64,000 bases of DNA from Rhodocyclaceae bacterium (GTDB lineage: Bacteria; Pseudomonadota; Gammaproteobacteria; Burkholderiales; CAIKXV01). Position numbers and translations under genes: made by a program. The notes under the pieces were generated by a model. It was not told the DNA's origin and did no database searches. It saw only the letters and a program-made list of their open reading frames with translations. This document shows, in pieces, positions 44,269 to 53,144 of the stretch. Position 1 is the first letter of the stretch, and every line of letters begins with the position of its first letter. Where the stretch lies: the NCBI GenBank assembly GCA_020248265.1, contig JADCHX010000021.1, forward strand, positions 1 through 64,000. The letters run 5' to 3'.

Positions 44269-47200
44269 GTGAAGCGCATCGGGCGCCATTGCCGGCTTGA
44301 TCGGGTGGCTATCGTTGCTGCTGGAATCGGCGTGATGGCCCCAGCCAGCGCCCAGATCGTGACCGATGGGACGCTGGGTGCAGCCTCGACGCTGTCCGGT
44401 GCCAATGTGACCATCCCCGCCTCGCTCGGAAGGCAGGCCGGCGCCAACCTGTTTCACAGCTTCGCCACGTTCAACGTATCCACCGGCGGCAGTGCGATGT
44501 TCAGCGGCCCTGTGTCGGTGGGCAACGTGCTCGCACGGGTCACCGGCGGCACCGCGTCGAGCATCAACGGGAAGTTGGGGACATCGATCGCCGGCGCCAA
44601 TCTCTACCTGATCAATCCGGCCGGCATCCTGTTCGGCAGCGGGGCGACGCTCGATCTGACCGGGTCGTTCCATGCGACCACCGCGAACTACATCCGGATG
44701 GGCGACGGCACGCGCTTCGAGGCAGTTGCGGTCGACCCGGGCGTGCTGTCGATCGCGCCGCCGCAGGCGTTCGGCTTCCTCGGGCCGGCGCCTGCGCCGA
44801 TCACCATCACCGGTTCGGTGTTGAACGGCGCCTTCGGCAAGGATGTGTCGTATGTCGGCGGCAACGTCGCCATCAGCGGTGCGGCTGCGCGCGTGCGCGG
44901 GCGCGGCGGCGATCTGCGCATCGCCAGTGCGGCTGGCGCGGGCGAGTTCGCCCTCGATTCCGGGCTCACGCCCAGCGCTGGCCTGGCGCACGGAACGATC
45001 ACGGTGAGCGGCGGTGCGCAGTTGAACGCCGAGAGCGTGGCCAGTATGGCGCTGGCACCGGGCCGCATCGTGATCCGCAGCGGACAGATTGCGATCGCCG
45101 GGGCATCGATCACCAGCGTGAACAGCCAGGCGGCCGATGCGCGGCCGATCGAGATCACGTCCACGGGGGTGAGCGACGGCACGATCAACGGCGCCGGCTT
45201 CATCGCGCGCGGGGCGACGATCGTCTCGCGCTCCAATGCCGGGGGGCGTGGCGCCGACGTGGTGATCGACGCACCGGCGATGCAGTTCGACCAGTACACC
45301 CGCGTGCAGACAATCGCCGGCTCGACCGGCCGCGGCGGCGACCTGCGCTTCACCGCCGAGGGCCCGCTGACCGTGCTCGCGCAGCCGGCCGATCCGAACT
45401 ACACCGCGATCACCAGCTTCGCGCTGGCCGGGGGGCGCGGCGGCGACATCGTGCTGCGCGGCGACCGGGTGGTGGTGGACGCGGGGATCGTGCAGATCGA
45501 TGGCCGTGGCGCCGGTGCCGGCGGCGCGATCACGATCGATGCTGGCGAGGCATCGATCGTCAATGGCGGTTTCGTCTACAGCTACATGCGCAACACCAGC
45601 AGCGGGCCCGGCAGCAACATCAGCGTCAATGCCAGCCGCCTGATCGAACTGTCCGGCGTCGACTGGGACGGTAACGTGTCGAGCGTGCTGTCCGACACCT
45701 GGGGCAGCGGTCGCGGCGGCAACGTCCTGCTGTCGGCCCCCGTGATCCTCACCAGTGGGCTTGCCGAGTACGGGACGAGGGCGGTCGGCAGCGGACGTGG
45801 CGGTGACATGATCATCTCCGCGCAACGCTTCGCGCCCACCGATTCGCTCGGCTACACCTACAGCTACAGCACCGGTGGTGCCGGCGACATCAGCGTGACC
45901 GCGCCGCAGATCACCGTCGCCGGGGTGGGCATCATCAGCGTCGCCTACGACCGTGGCAACGCCGGCGCGATACGCCTGAACGGCGACACGATCCGGCTGC
46001 AGCCGGGCGTCCTGCAGCGGGACGTGAACATCGAGAGTTCCAACAGTCAGTCGACCGGAGATGGTGGCAACGTCGAGATTCGTGCTGCCACCTCGTTCGC
46101 AATCGATACGACAGCCGATCGCGGCAGTTTCGCGCGCGTGGCAGCGGTCACACAAGGTGGCGGGCGCGGGGGCACGATCCTGATCGATGCTCCCTCGGTG
46201 CTGCTCGATGGTGGCGCCTTGTTCTCGCGCACGCGCTGGGGTACCGGTCAACAGGGTCAGATCCTGGTGCGTGCCGATTCGCTGCGCATGGCCCACGACG
46301 GCCGCATCGTCTCCACCACCGAAGGCCCGCGCGACGGCAGCCTGATCGACATCTCGGCACGCAGTATCGTGATGCAGGATGGGGCCGTTATCGTCGCCTC
46401 GGCCGATCCGGACTTGAGCGGGTTCTCGCCCACGACGACAGGCAGTGCCGGCCGGATCTCCATCACCGGAGAAGCGCTGCGCATGACCGGTGCCTCGCGC
46501 ATCGAAGTCAACGCCAATGATGGCACCGCCGGCAACGCCGGTGCGCTCACGATCAACCTCACCGGTGCCTTCGAGATGGTCGAACGGGCGCCGGCGTACG
46601 GTGTCGGCTTTTCGGGGGCTGATCCCCTCTGGCCAGGCGGCCTGAGCAGCCAGGCGCGCGGCAGCGGTAACGCCGGCAGCATCAGCGTCAACGCGGCCTC
46701 AATCCTGCTCGACGATGGGCGCATCCAGAGCAACGCGCTGCTGAACGGCCGTGGCGGCTCGGTGACGCTGCGCGCAGGCGACATCACTCTGCGCAATGGC
46801 GCGCAGGTCGATGCGCGTTCGGCCACCGGCTCGACCGGTGCCGCCGGTTCGATCGACATCGCCGCCACCGGCAGTCTGCTGATCAGTGGCCGCAGTCCGA
46901 CCGACGCGGCCTTCTCCGGCCTGTACGCCGAGACGCAGGGCAGCGGTGCCGGTGGCGGCATCGTGCTGGCGGCTGACACGATGACGCTCGACCGCGGCAT
47001 CGTGCGCACCTCGACCACCGGTGCCGGTAACGCCGGCCCGCTGACGGTGCGCGCCGGCGACCTTGCGGTGGTCAACGGCGGCTGGATCGACGCTGGCACC
47101 AGCAGCAGCGGTGCCGGCGGGCGCGTCGACATCGCCGCCAGCCGCTCGATCCGGGTGAGCGGTGTAGATGCGACAGCGGTGGTTGCCGACACGATAGCGC

Positions 47201-47997
47201 CTGACCTCGTACGCGGCGCTGCCGGCCGTGCACAGGGCCCGTTCCCGAGCACGATCTCCAGCAACAGCGCCGGCTCCGGCAATGGCGGCAATCTCAGCCT
47301 GGACGCGCCGGCAATCCTGATCAGCGACAGTGGCCGGGTCACTGCCACCGCTACCGGCACCGGCAATGCCGGCTCGATCGCGGTGAGCGCGAGCGATCGC
47401 CTGCAGCTGTTCGGTGGCACGATCAGCACCCGGGCCGCAGCGAGCGACGGCGGCAACATCGATGTGACGGTGGGTACGCTGCTGCACCTGAAGGGCGGTG
47501 AAGTGAGCACGGCCGTCGGGTCGGGCGCCGGCGCCGGGGGCAACATCGCGATCGATCCGATATTCGTGGTGTTCGAGCAGGGCTCGCGTATCGTCGCCAA
47601 TGCCTTCGGCGGACCGGGCGGCAATATCGGTATCGTCGCCAACTATTTCTTCAACGCGCCCGGGACGTTGATCGACGCCTCGTCGGCACTCGGGCTTCCT
47701 GGCACAGTCCAGGTCAGTACCTCTGGCATCGATCTGGTCAGCGCGCTGGCTGCACTGCCCTCGCAGTTCCTGGACGCCACTTCGTTGCTGCGCACCGCCT
47801 GCTCGGTACGCGGCAGCAGCAGTGGCAGCAGTCTGCGTGCCACTGGCCGCAGTGGTCTGCCGTTCTCGCCTGAGCAGAACCTGTTCTCCAGCTACTTCGA
47901 CCCAGCGGATTCTTCCGGCGCCAGTGCGGCGGCCGGCGTGTCTGCGTCGCCCCTGCTTGCCTGGGCGACGCCCGCGTTCCACTTTGCCTGCCGCTGA
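44269..47997 (+). CDS. Filamentous-haemagglutinin-type TPS exoprotein (TpsA)
   Basis: A 1242-residue secreted protein. The signal peptide ends near APASAQ (residue 29), followed by the TPS secretion domain with IVTDGTLG, FHSFATFNV and the NPAG motif in LYLINPAGILFGS (about residue 116). The remainder is repetitive, rich in GRGGD, GNAG and GSGAGG turns alternating with beta strands, as in a right-handed beta-helix. The C-terminus LLRTACSVRG...RSGLPFSPEQNLFSSYFD resembles the conserved end of cyanobacterial-type FHA proteins. GTG 44269 follows GGAG; the frame is open to 44185. A CRP-like site is upstream and the TpsB pore gene overlaps its end. Confidence 0.87.
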   Translation: MKRIGRHCRLDRVAIVAAGIGVMAPASAQIVTDGTLGAASTLSGANVTIPASLGRQAGANLFHSFATFNVSTGGSAMFSGPVSVGNVLARVTGGTASSINGKLGTSIAGANLYLINPAGILFGSGATLDLTGSFHATTANYIRMGDGTRFEAVAVDPGVLSIAPPQAFGFLGPAPAPITITGSVLNGAFGKDVSYVGGNVAISGAAARVRGRGGDLRIASAAGAGEFALDSGLTPSAGLAHGTITVSGGAQLNAESVASMALAPGRIVIRSGQIAIAGASITSVNSQAADARPIEITSTGVSDGTINGAGFIARGATIVSRSNAGGRGADVVIDAPAMQFDQYTRVQTIAGSTGRGGDLRFTAEGPLTVLAQPADPNYTAITSFALAGGRGGDIVLRGDRVVVDAGIVQIDGRGAGAGGAITIDAGEASIVNGGFVYSYMRNTSSGPGSNISVNASRLIELSGVDWDGNVSSVLSDTWGSGRGGNVLLSAPVILTSGLAEYGTRAVGSGRGGDMIISAQRFAPTDSLGYTYSYSTGGAGDISVTAPQITVAGVGIISVAYDRGNAGAIRLNGDTIRLQPGVLQRDVNIESSNSQSTGDGGNVEIRAATSFAIDTTADRGSFARVAAVTQGGGRGGTILIDAPSVLLDGGALFSRTRWGTGQQGQILVRADSLRMAHDGRIVSTTEGPRDGSLIDISARSIVMQDGAVIVASADPDLSGFSPTTTGSAGRISITGEALRMTGASRIEVNANDGTAGNAGALTINLTGAFEMVERAPAYGVGFSGADPLWPGGLSSQARGSGNAGSISVNAASILLDDGRIQSNALLNGRGGSVTLRAGDITLRNGAQVDARSATGSTGAAGSIDIAATGSLLISGRSPTDAAFSGLYAETQGSGAGGGIVLAADTMTLDRGIVRTSTTGAGNAGPLTVRAGDLAVVNGGWIDAGTSSSGAGGRVDIAASRSIRVSGVDATAVVADTIAPDLVRGAAGRAQGPFPSTISSNSAGSGNGGNLSLDAPAILISDSGRVTATATGTGNAGSIAVSASDRLQLFGGTISTRAAASDGGNIDVTVGTLLHLKGGEVSTAVGSGAGAGGNIAIDPIFVVFEQGSRIVANAFGGPGGNIGIVANYFFNAPGTLIDASSALGLPGTVQVSTSGIDLVSALAALPSQFLDATSLLRTACSVRGSSSGSSLRATGRSGLPFSPEQNLFSSYFDPADSSGASAAAGVSASPLLAWATPAFHFACR

Positions 47998-49750
47998 ACG
48001 ACATCGGCGGCCAGGCTGCAGCTTCCAGTCGCTGATCCTGGCGACAGCCACGGCCTGCGCGACAGTGGCCGGGTCGATGGCAAGAGCCCAGATCGCGCTG
48101 CCGCCTGCCGATCAGCCCAGCCGACCGCGTGACCTGCAGTCGCTGCCAGACGAGTTGCCGCGCGCGCCGGTACGGCCGGAGTTGCTGCTGCCGGTGGTGC
48201 CGCCAGGGAGGGCACCCGAGGCAGGCAGTCTGGCCACGCAGCCGGCGCTGTTGTTGCGCGCGCTGCGGTTCGAGGGCAACACCGTGTTCAGCGCGCCTGA
48301 ACTGCAAGAGGTGGTGGCCAGGTATCTGGGCACACGGATCGGTGCTGCCGAACTCGAGGCGATCCGGCTGGCGATCACTCGGCGGTACATCGAGGCAGGC
48401 TACATAAACTCAGGCGCAGTGATTCCGGATCAGGAGGTGAACGACGGCGAGCTGCGGGTGCTGGTGATCGAAGGCCGACTTACCAGCATCGACATCATCG
48501 GCCAGCACCGCTTCCGGCCGGGTTATCTGCGCGACCGCCTCGCTCGCAGTGCGGAGCCGGTGCTCAATGTGAATCGGTTGCAGGAGCAGATGCAGTTGCT
48601 GCTGCAGGATCCGCAGATCGAGCGGCTGTCGGGCGAACTGGCACCCGGCAGCCAGCCGGGCGCAGCACGCCTGCGAGTCGATGTAACTGGCGGGCCGGTG
48701 TACTTCGCCAGCTTCGCCTATGGCAACGATCGCTCGCCAGTGGTGGGTACAAACCAGGCCGAGGCATTCGTGGGCGCACGCAATCTGTTCGGTGCTGGTG
48801 AAGTGATCACGCTGCGTGGTGCGGTAACCGAGGGTCTGGATGATGGGCAGTTCAGCGTCGTGATGCCGATTCATGCGAGCGGCACCCAGGTGCAGTTTCG
48901 GCTGGCGAAGACTCGAAGCCGGATCGTCGAGGCCCCGCTCGACCAGCTCGACATCAGCGCGGCGTCGAGCGGGTTCGATCTTGCGCTGTCGCAGCCGCTG
49001 ATCACTGCGCTTGCCAGATCGCTGATCGCCACCGCGACAGTCTCGAACCGGCGCACGCGCAACTATTTTCTCGGTCAGCCGTCGGTGTTTGTGCCCGGCG
49101 CCCCCGATGGCGTGACCACCGTGAGCGCGCTGCGCCTCGGGCTGGACTGGGTGGGGCGCTCGACCCAGCGCGTGGTGGCCTTGCGCGGTCTTGTGTCCTT
49201 CGGGCTGGACGCGATGGGGGCATCGGTCGCCAGCGCGCCCGGCATCGCCGATTCGAAGTTCACCTCGGCGCTGGTGCAGGGGCAGTGGATCGAGCGGTTG
49301 GGTGCACGCGGCACCCTGGTCGCGAGGGCGGAGAACCAGCAGTCCAACGACAGTCTGCTCGGCCCGGAGCGCTACGCGCTCGGCGGCATTGACAGTGTGC
49401 GTGGGTATCGCAAGGATGTGCAGATACGCGACAGCGGCTGGTTCTCCTCGATCGAGTACCGGCATCTGGTTGGCCATGTGCGGCTTCCTGGGCAACGCGC
49501 CCAGGCCAAGACGGACGGCGCACTGCAGCTGGCCGTGTTCGCCGATGCCGGCAAGGGCCGGCTGCGCAACGATCCCGCGCCAGCGCCCGGTTATCTGTCG
49601 AGCATCGGCGCTGGCGTACGCTGGGAACCCTACGCCGGCGTGCAGTTGCACATCTACTACGGGGACGCGCTGCACCCGGTGCGGACGCCGACCTCGACGC
49701 TGGCCGACAATGGCTGGCACCTGCGTCTGACCTATGTGACTTCGTTCTGA
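47984..49750 (+). CDS. ShlB/FhaC/HecB family TPS outer-membrane pore (TpsB)
   Basis: About 588 residues. The N-terminal signal-like stretch is FQSLILATATACATVAGSMARAQ, followed by a Pro-rich linker. Two POTRA domains follow (LLLRALRFEGNTVFSAPELQEVV with AGYINSGAVIPDQEVNDGELRVLVIEGRL; then IDIIGQHRFRPGYLRDRL). The C-terminal barrel carries the Omp85 loop motif in GIDSVRGYRKD. It exports the upstream exoprotein through the outer membrane. The start is uncertain: TTG 47984 overlapping the exoprotein end is the best fit, since the next ATG (48077) would remove the signal. Confidence 0.87.
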   Translation: MPAAERHRRPGCSFQSLILATATACATVAGSMARAQIALPPADQPSRPRDLQSLPDELPRAPVRPELLLPVVPPGRAPEAGSLATQPALLLRALRFEGNTVFSAPELQEVVARYLGTRIGAAELEAIRLAITRRYIEAGYINSGAVIPDQEVNDGELRVLVIEGRLTSIDIIGQHRFRPGYLRDRLARSAEPVLNVNRLQEQMQLLLQDPQIERLSGELAPGSQPGAARLRVDVTGGPVYFASFAYGNDRSPVVGTNQAEAFVGARNLFGAGEVITLRGAVTEGLDDGQFSVVMPIHASGTQVQFRLAKTRSRIVEAPLDQLDISAASSGFDLALSQPLITALARSLIATATVSNRRTRNYFLGQPSVFVPGAPDGVTTVSALRLGLDWVGRSTQRVVALRGLVSFGLDAMGASVASAPGIADSKFTSALVQGQWIERLGARGTLVARAENQQSNDSLLGPERYALGGIDSVRGYRKDVQIRDSGWFSSIEYRHLVGHVRLPGQRAQAKTDGALQLAVFADAGKGRLRNDPAPAPGYLSSIGAGVRWEPYAGVQLHIYYGDALHPVRTPTSTLADNGWHLRLTYVTSF

Positions 49751-49759
49751 GACGAACTG

Positions 49760-50644
49760 TTACTGTGCTGCGGCGCGCGCGCGTATCCGCTGCTCGTCCG
49801 GCCGGTCGGATGCCAGCCGCCGCCACTCGCCATCGGCCTGTTCACGCAAGCCCCAGGTATCGAGCAGGGCGGCGTAGAGAAGCCGGTCGGAAAAGCCGGC
49901 ATCTGCAGGCGGCTGCGCTCGGCTGGCGCTCGCGCGCATGGAATCGCCGGCCACCCCGAACTCGGTCCAGCCTTCCAGCCTCGCCCCGGTGGGCAGGTGT
50001 GCCGTCACCTGCCAGGCATAGGTGCGGCCGGGCTCGAGACCGAGTGCTGGCGGCAGGGTGAGCCGGGTTTCAGTCAACGACTCGACTACATGAATCAGGG
50101 TGCCGCGCGAATCGGTGAGTTCGAACCGATAGCTCAGAGCGCCTGGCCCGGGTTGCCAGCTGAACTCGCGTGGCATCTCGAGCAGCCAGGTGGCCACGGG
50201 CGAAGTCAGTCGAAGTGGCTCGGGTTGGCCCTCGCCGCGCATCGCTATGCTTGCCTGCGCAAGTCGTCCGGTGCGCAGCGACACCTCGCGCAGTGCGCCA
50301 CCGAGCGGTTCACGGGTGGTGATGCGTCCGCCTGCACGCAGCGACTGCGCGCCCTGGTTGGTCCAGCGAAAATCGCCTGGACCGTACAGCGTGTACTCCA
50401 CGCCGGTGACGGTGTGTACCAGCACAACCCGCGCGGCTGCATCGAGTTGCAGTTCGCTGCCCGGGGCCAGTTCGCTCAGCAGTTCGACGCGCGCCTTCGA
50501 GCGCTGGCTGCTGGTGCCCTGCGTGTCGATCACCAGAGCCATGGTCGCGCTCCAGGCGAAGGAGCTGCCCAGCATCGCCGCCAGCGCCATCGCCATCGAC
50601 CCGGCGACTGCTCGGGAAACTGATCCAGCGAAAATTCTGCTCAT
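49760..50644 (-). CDS. FecR-like periplasmic protein with fibronectin-like domain
   Basis: A 294-residue exported protein (signal ends near SFAWSAT). Residues about 30-130 resemble a FecR-type beta domain: LVIDTQGTSSQR, ELAPGSELQLDAAARVVLVHTVTGVEYTLYGPGDFRW and GGRITTREPLGG. A second part (FSWQPGPGALSYRFELTDSRGTL... TYAWQVTAHL) resembles a fibronectin type III-like fold. Last gene of the CHAT-Crp-cyclase operon; ATG 50644 overlaps the cyclase stop (ATGA). A role as envelope sensor or adaptor for the CHASE2 cyclase or CHAT peptidase is inference. It ends 9 bp from the convergent tpsB gene. Confidence 0.7.
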   Translation of the reverse strand: MSRIFAGSVSRAVAGSMAMALAAMLGSSFAWSATMALVIDTQGTSSQRSKARVELLSELAPGSELQLDAAARVVLVHTVTGVEYTLYGPGDFRWTNQGAQSLRAGGRITTREPLGGALREVSLRTGRLAQASIAMRGEGQPEPLRLTSPVATWLLEMPREFSWQPGPGALSYRFELTDSRGTLIHVVESLTETRLTLPPALGLEPGRTYAWQVTAHLPTGARLEGWTEFGVAGDSMRASASRAQPPADAGFSDRLLYAALLDTWGLREQADGEWRRLASDRPDEQRIRARAAAQ

Positions 50645-52500
50645 CGGGACACCTCTGCATTGGCCACACCGGCTTCGGGGGAAACCCCGGCTGCGCGTGC
50701 GGGCCATCCGAAAACCTGAACTGGAGCATGACCCTTGAGCGCGTGATACCCCAGATCGTCGAACGCTATCCCGGGCTGCAGCGCCGACGCAACGTGATTA
50801 TTCACCAGAACCGGATAGCCGAGCTCGCGGGTCAGTCCCTCCAGCCGGGCTGCCACATTGGCGCAGTCGCCGATCGCGGTGTACTCGTTGCGCTCCGCCG
50901 ACCCGACGCGTCCGACCACGGCCTCGCCCAGCGCGAGCCCCAGCCCCATGGCGATCGCCGGCCGCGATTGCGCAACCAGCTCCGCATTGAGCTGATCGAT
51001 CCCGGTCAGGATGTCGCGCGCAGCGCTGAAGCCTTCCTGCGCGGGGTCGGCCGAAGGCTGGGGTGCGCCGAACATGCACATGATGCCATCGCCGCGGAAG
51101 TTGTCGATCGTGCCCTGGTGCCGGTGCACGGCCGCAGTCACCTGGCTGAAGTAACGGTTGAGCAGATCGACGATCTCTTCGGGTTCGCTGCGTTCGGTCA
51201 ACTGCGTGAAGTCCCGGATGTCGCCGAACATCACGCACAGGGTGCGCCGGCCGCTGCCGGTGCCGGCCTGCAGCTGGCCGCTGACGATCAGATCGAGCAC
51301 GTTAGGGCTCACTGCCCCGGCAAACGCACGCTGCAGCCAGTGTCGTTCGCGATGGCTGAGCCACGCTTGAGTGAACAGGCGCGCGCCTGTGGCCAGTCCC
51401 GCCCCGAGCAGCGCGCCGCCGATCGGCAGCCACCACTGTCGATGCAGCAGCAACAGGGCGGATGCCGCCAGCGCCAGTGCGACCAGGGCAAGCGACGCCA
51501 GTCCGACCGCAGGCCTGCGCCCGCAGAACCAGAGCAGGCCGGCGAGCGCTGCGAGCAGCATCACCCAGGGCAGTGCCACTGGCCGGATCGGTCCCGGCCC
51601 GAGCAGGGTGCGCAGTGCCTGCGCATGCAGCAGCACGCCCGGCACGGTGTCCGCGTGTTCCCACTCCGCCAGCCGCACTGGCGCGCGATGTCGATCCTCG
51701 AAGGGAAGTACGCTGCCGATCAGGACGACCTTGTCGAGCATTGCGGCACGCAAGCGCAGCTTGTCGCCTGCCACTGCCCAGGCATGGACTTCAACCAGCG
51801 GCAGATAGCTGAAACGCGGCCCGACGCTGTAGTCGATCAGACCGGCGGTCGGTGTGCGGCCAAGACGGCGGGCCAGCAGGCTGCTGAAGGTTTCGATGCC
51901 GCCCTCGCTGTCGCCCAGGCGCGGTGTGAGGCGCCGAACGATCGCGTCCGGGTCGACCTCCAGGGCGGCCAGCGCGCTGCCGTCGGCACCAAGCACGGTC
52001 AGATAAGGCACGAACACCGGCTTGAGTCGGCCATCGCGATCCAGGCCACGCGCAATTACCAGCGGCTGCGCGCGAGCGAGCTGAGACAGGGCACGCAGAA
52101 GCGTGCGGTCCAGCTCCGGCTGGATGAAGGCGAGCGAGCGATCGGGCAGCTCGACATCGAGGCCGACGGCGCGCGGCCCCGCTTCGGACAGTGCCGAGAA
52201 CAGGGTGGAGAGCCGCAGGTGCCAGAGCGCGAGCGGCTCGGGAAAGGCGCGCAGTGTCGCATCGTCGATGCCGATCACGACCACTTCGATGTCTGCTGCG
52301 CGTGGTGCGACCGCCTGCAAGACGCGCTGTCCCGCATCGACCAGCTTGTGGTCCAGCCACTGCACTGGCGAGGTGAACGGCAGCACCGCCGCACACAGAC
52401 AGCACAGCGCGGCGATCCCGCGGCTGCGCGCAGCGGTGAGGATCGACCGGGACTCGGCCAGAGACTGCCCCGGGCTGGATACGGTCGACGGGTTCCCCAC
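50641..52500 (-). CDS. CHASE2-domain class III adenylate/guanylate cyclase
   Basis: A 619-residue membrane protein: N-terminal helix, an extracytoplasmic CHASE2 domain (VVVIGIDDATLRAFPEPLALWHLRLSTLF to about residue 300), three transmembrane helices (about 305-380) and a class III cyclase domain (421-600). Metal-binding Asp427 (MFGDIRDF) and Asp471 (RGDGIM) are present, as are Asn548 and Arg552 (NVAAR). The adenine-specifying Lys is replaced by Asn467 (IDNFRGD), while Thr541 (YTAIGD) is of class IIIb type. It may therefore make cAMP with altered selectivity, or be weak. GTG 52500 is one base after the Crp stop. Confidence 0.88.
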   Translation of the reverse strand: MGNPSTVSSPGQSLAESRSILTAARSRGIAALCCLCAAVLPFTSPVQWLDHKLVDAGQRVLQAVAPRAADIEVVVIGIDDATLRAFPEPLALWHLRLSTLFSALSEAGPRAVGLDVELPDRSLAFIQPELDRTLLRALSQLARAQPLVIARGLDRDGRLKPVFVPYLTVLGADGSALAALEVDPDAIVRRLTPRLGDSEGGIETFSSLLARRLGRTPTAGLIDYSVGPRFSYLPLVEVHAWAVAGDKLRLRAAMLDKVVLIGSVLPFEDRHRAPVRLAEWEHADTVPGVLLHAQALRTLLGPGPIRPVALPWVMLLAALAGLLWFCGRRPAVGLASLALVALALAASALLLLHRQWWLPIGGALLGAGLATGARLFTQAWLSHRERHWLQRAFAGAVSPNVLDLIVSGQLQAGTGSGRRTLCVMFGDIRDFTQLTERSEPEEIVDLLNRYFSQVTAAVHRHQGTIDNFRGDGIMCMFGAPQPSADPAQEGFSAARDILTGIDQLNAELVAQSRPAIAMGLGLALGEAVVGRVGSAERNEYTAIGDCANVAARLEGLTRELGYPVLVNNHVASALQPGIAFDDLGYHALKGHAPVQVFGWPARAAGVSPEAGVANAEVSR

Positions 52501-52501
52501 G

Positions 52502-53134
52502 CTACCAGCGCTTGGGCAACATACGCTCGATATGCACCCGGCGCCCCTCGAAACTGATGTAGCCGCCTGAGGACAGGTCGGTAAAGATACGGCTCACCAT
52601 TTCGCGCGAGCAGCCGACACGCTCGGCGATATCCTTCTGGGTGAGCGGCTCCTGTACAACCAGCTTGCCGTCCTGCTCGGTCGCCAGTTCCAGCAGCAGT
52701 CGGGCGATGCGGCCGTAGACATCGAGCAAGGCAAGATTGCGGATGTTCTCCGAGGCTTCGCGCGCACGCCGGATCAGTGTCCGGATCAGGCTGAAAGCCG
52801 CACCCGGCTCGCTGGCGATGAACTCGAGGAACGCCTGCTGGGACACGACCGACAGCTCGCAGGGCTCGAGCGTCATCACCGAGGCTGTGCGCACGCCGGA
52901 GTCGAGGGCCATCTCGCCGACATACTCGCCCGGGCCGCGGGTCGCCAGAACCACCTCGCGGCCTGTGTCGTCTCTCAGGTAGACCTTCAGCCGGCCAGAC
53001 ACGATCACATAGAGCCAGTCCGAGGGATCGCCCTCGGCGATGATCACAGCGTTCTTCGGATAGCAGCGGGCCGTGCCATGGGCCGCAATCAGACGGACCA
53101 ACACGTCTTCCGGGAACTCGCTGTCGGTCGTCAT
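52502..53134 (-). CDS. Crp/Fnr-family transcriptional regulator (copy 2)
   Basis: A 210-residue paralogue of the regulator at 42643-43287. Cyclic-nucleotide domain: EGDPSDWLYVIVSGRLKVYL and cassette GEMALDSGVRTASV with the Arg that binds the cyclic phosphate. Helix-turn-helix: QKDIAERVGCSREMVSRIF, with the CRP-type Arg-Glu-x-x-x-Arg. It lies 10 bp after the CHAT gene and one base before the cyclase gene, so the cyclase and a likely receptor for its product are made from one transcript. Likely target: the TGTGA-N5-TCACA sites. Confidence 0.9.
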   Translation of the reverse strand: MTTDSEFPEDVLVRLIAAHGTARCYPKNAVIIAEGDPSDWLYVIVSGRLKVYLRDDTGREVVLATRGPGEYVGEMALDSGVRTASVMTLEPCELSVVSQQAFLEFIASEPGAAFSLIRTLIRRAREASENIRNLALLDVYGRIARLLLELATEQDGKLVVQEPLTQKDIAERVGCSREMVSRIFTDLSSGGYISFEGRRVHIERMLPKRW

Positions 53135-53144
53135 CGCGAGCGCG

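Noticed and set aside
44062-46296. A 744-codon minus-strand frame opposite the exoprotein gene
   Set aside because: Repetitive Arg/His/Ala composition mirrors the exoprotein repeats; no start signal or family match.
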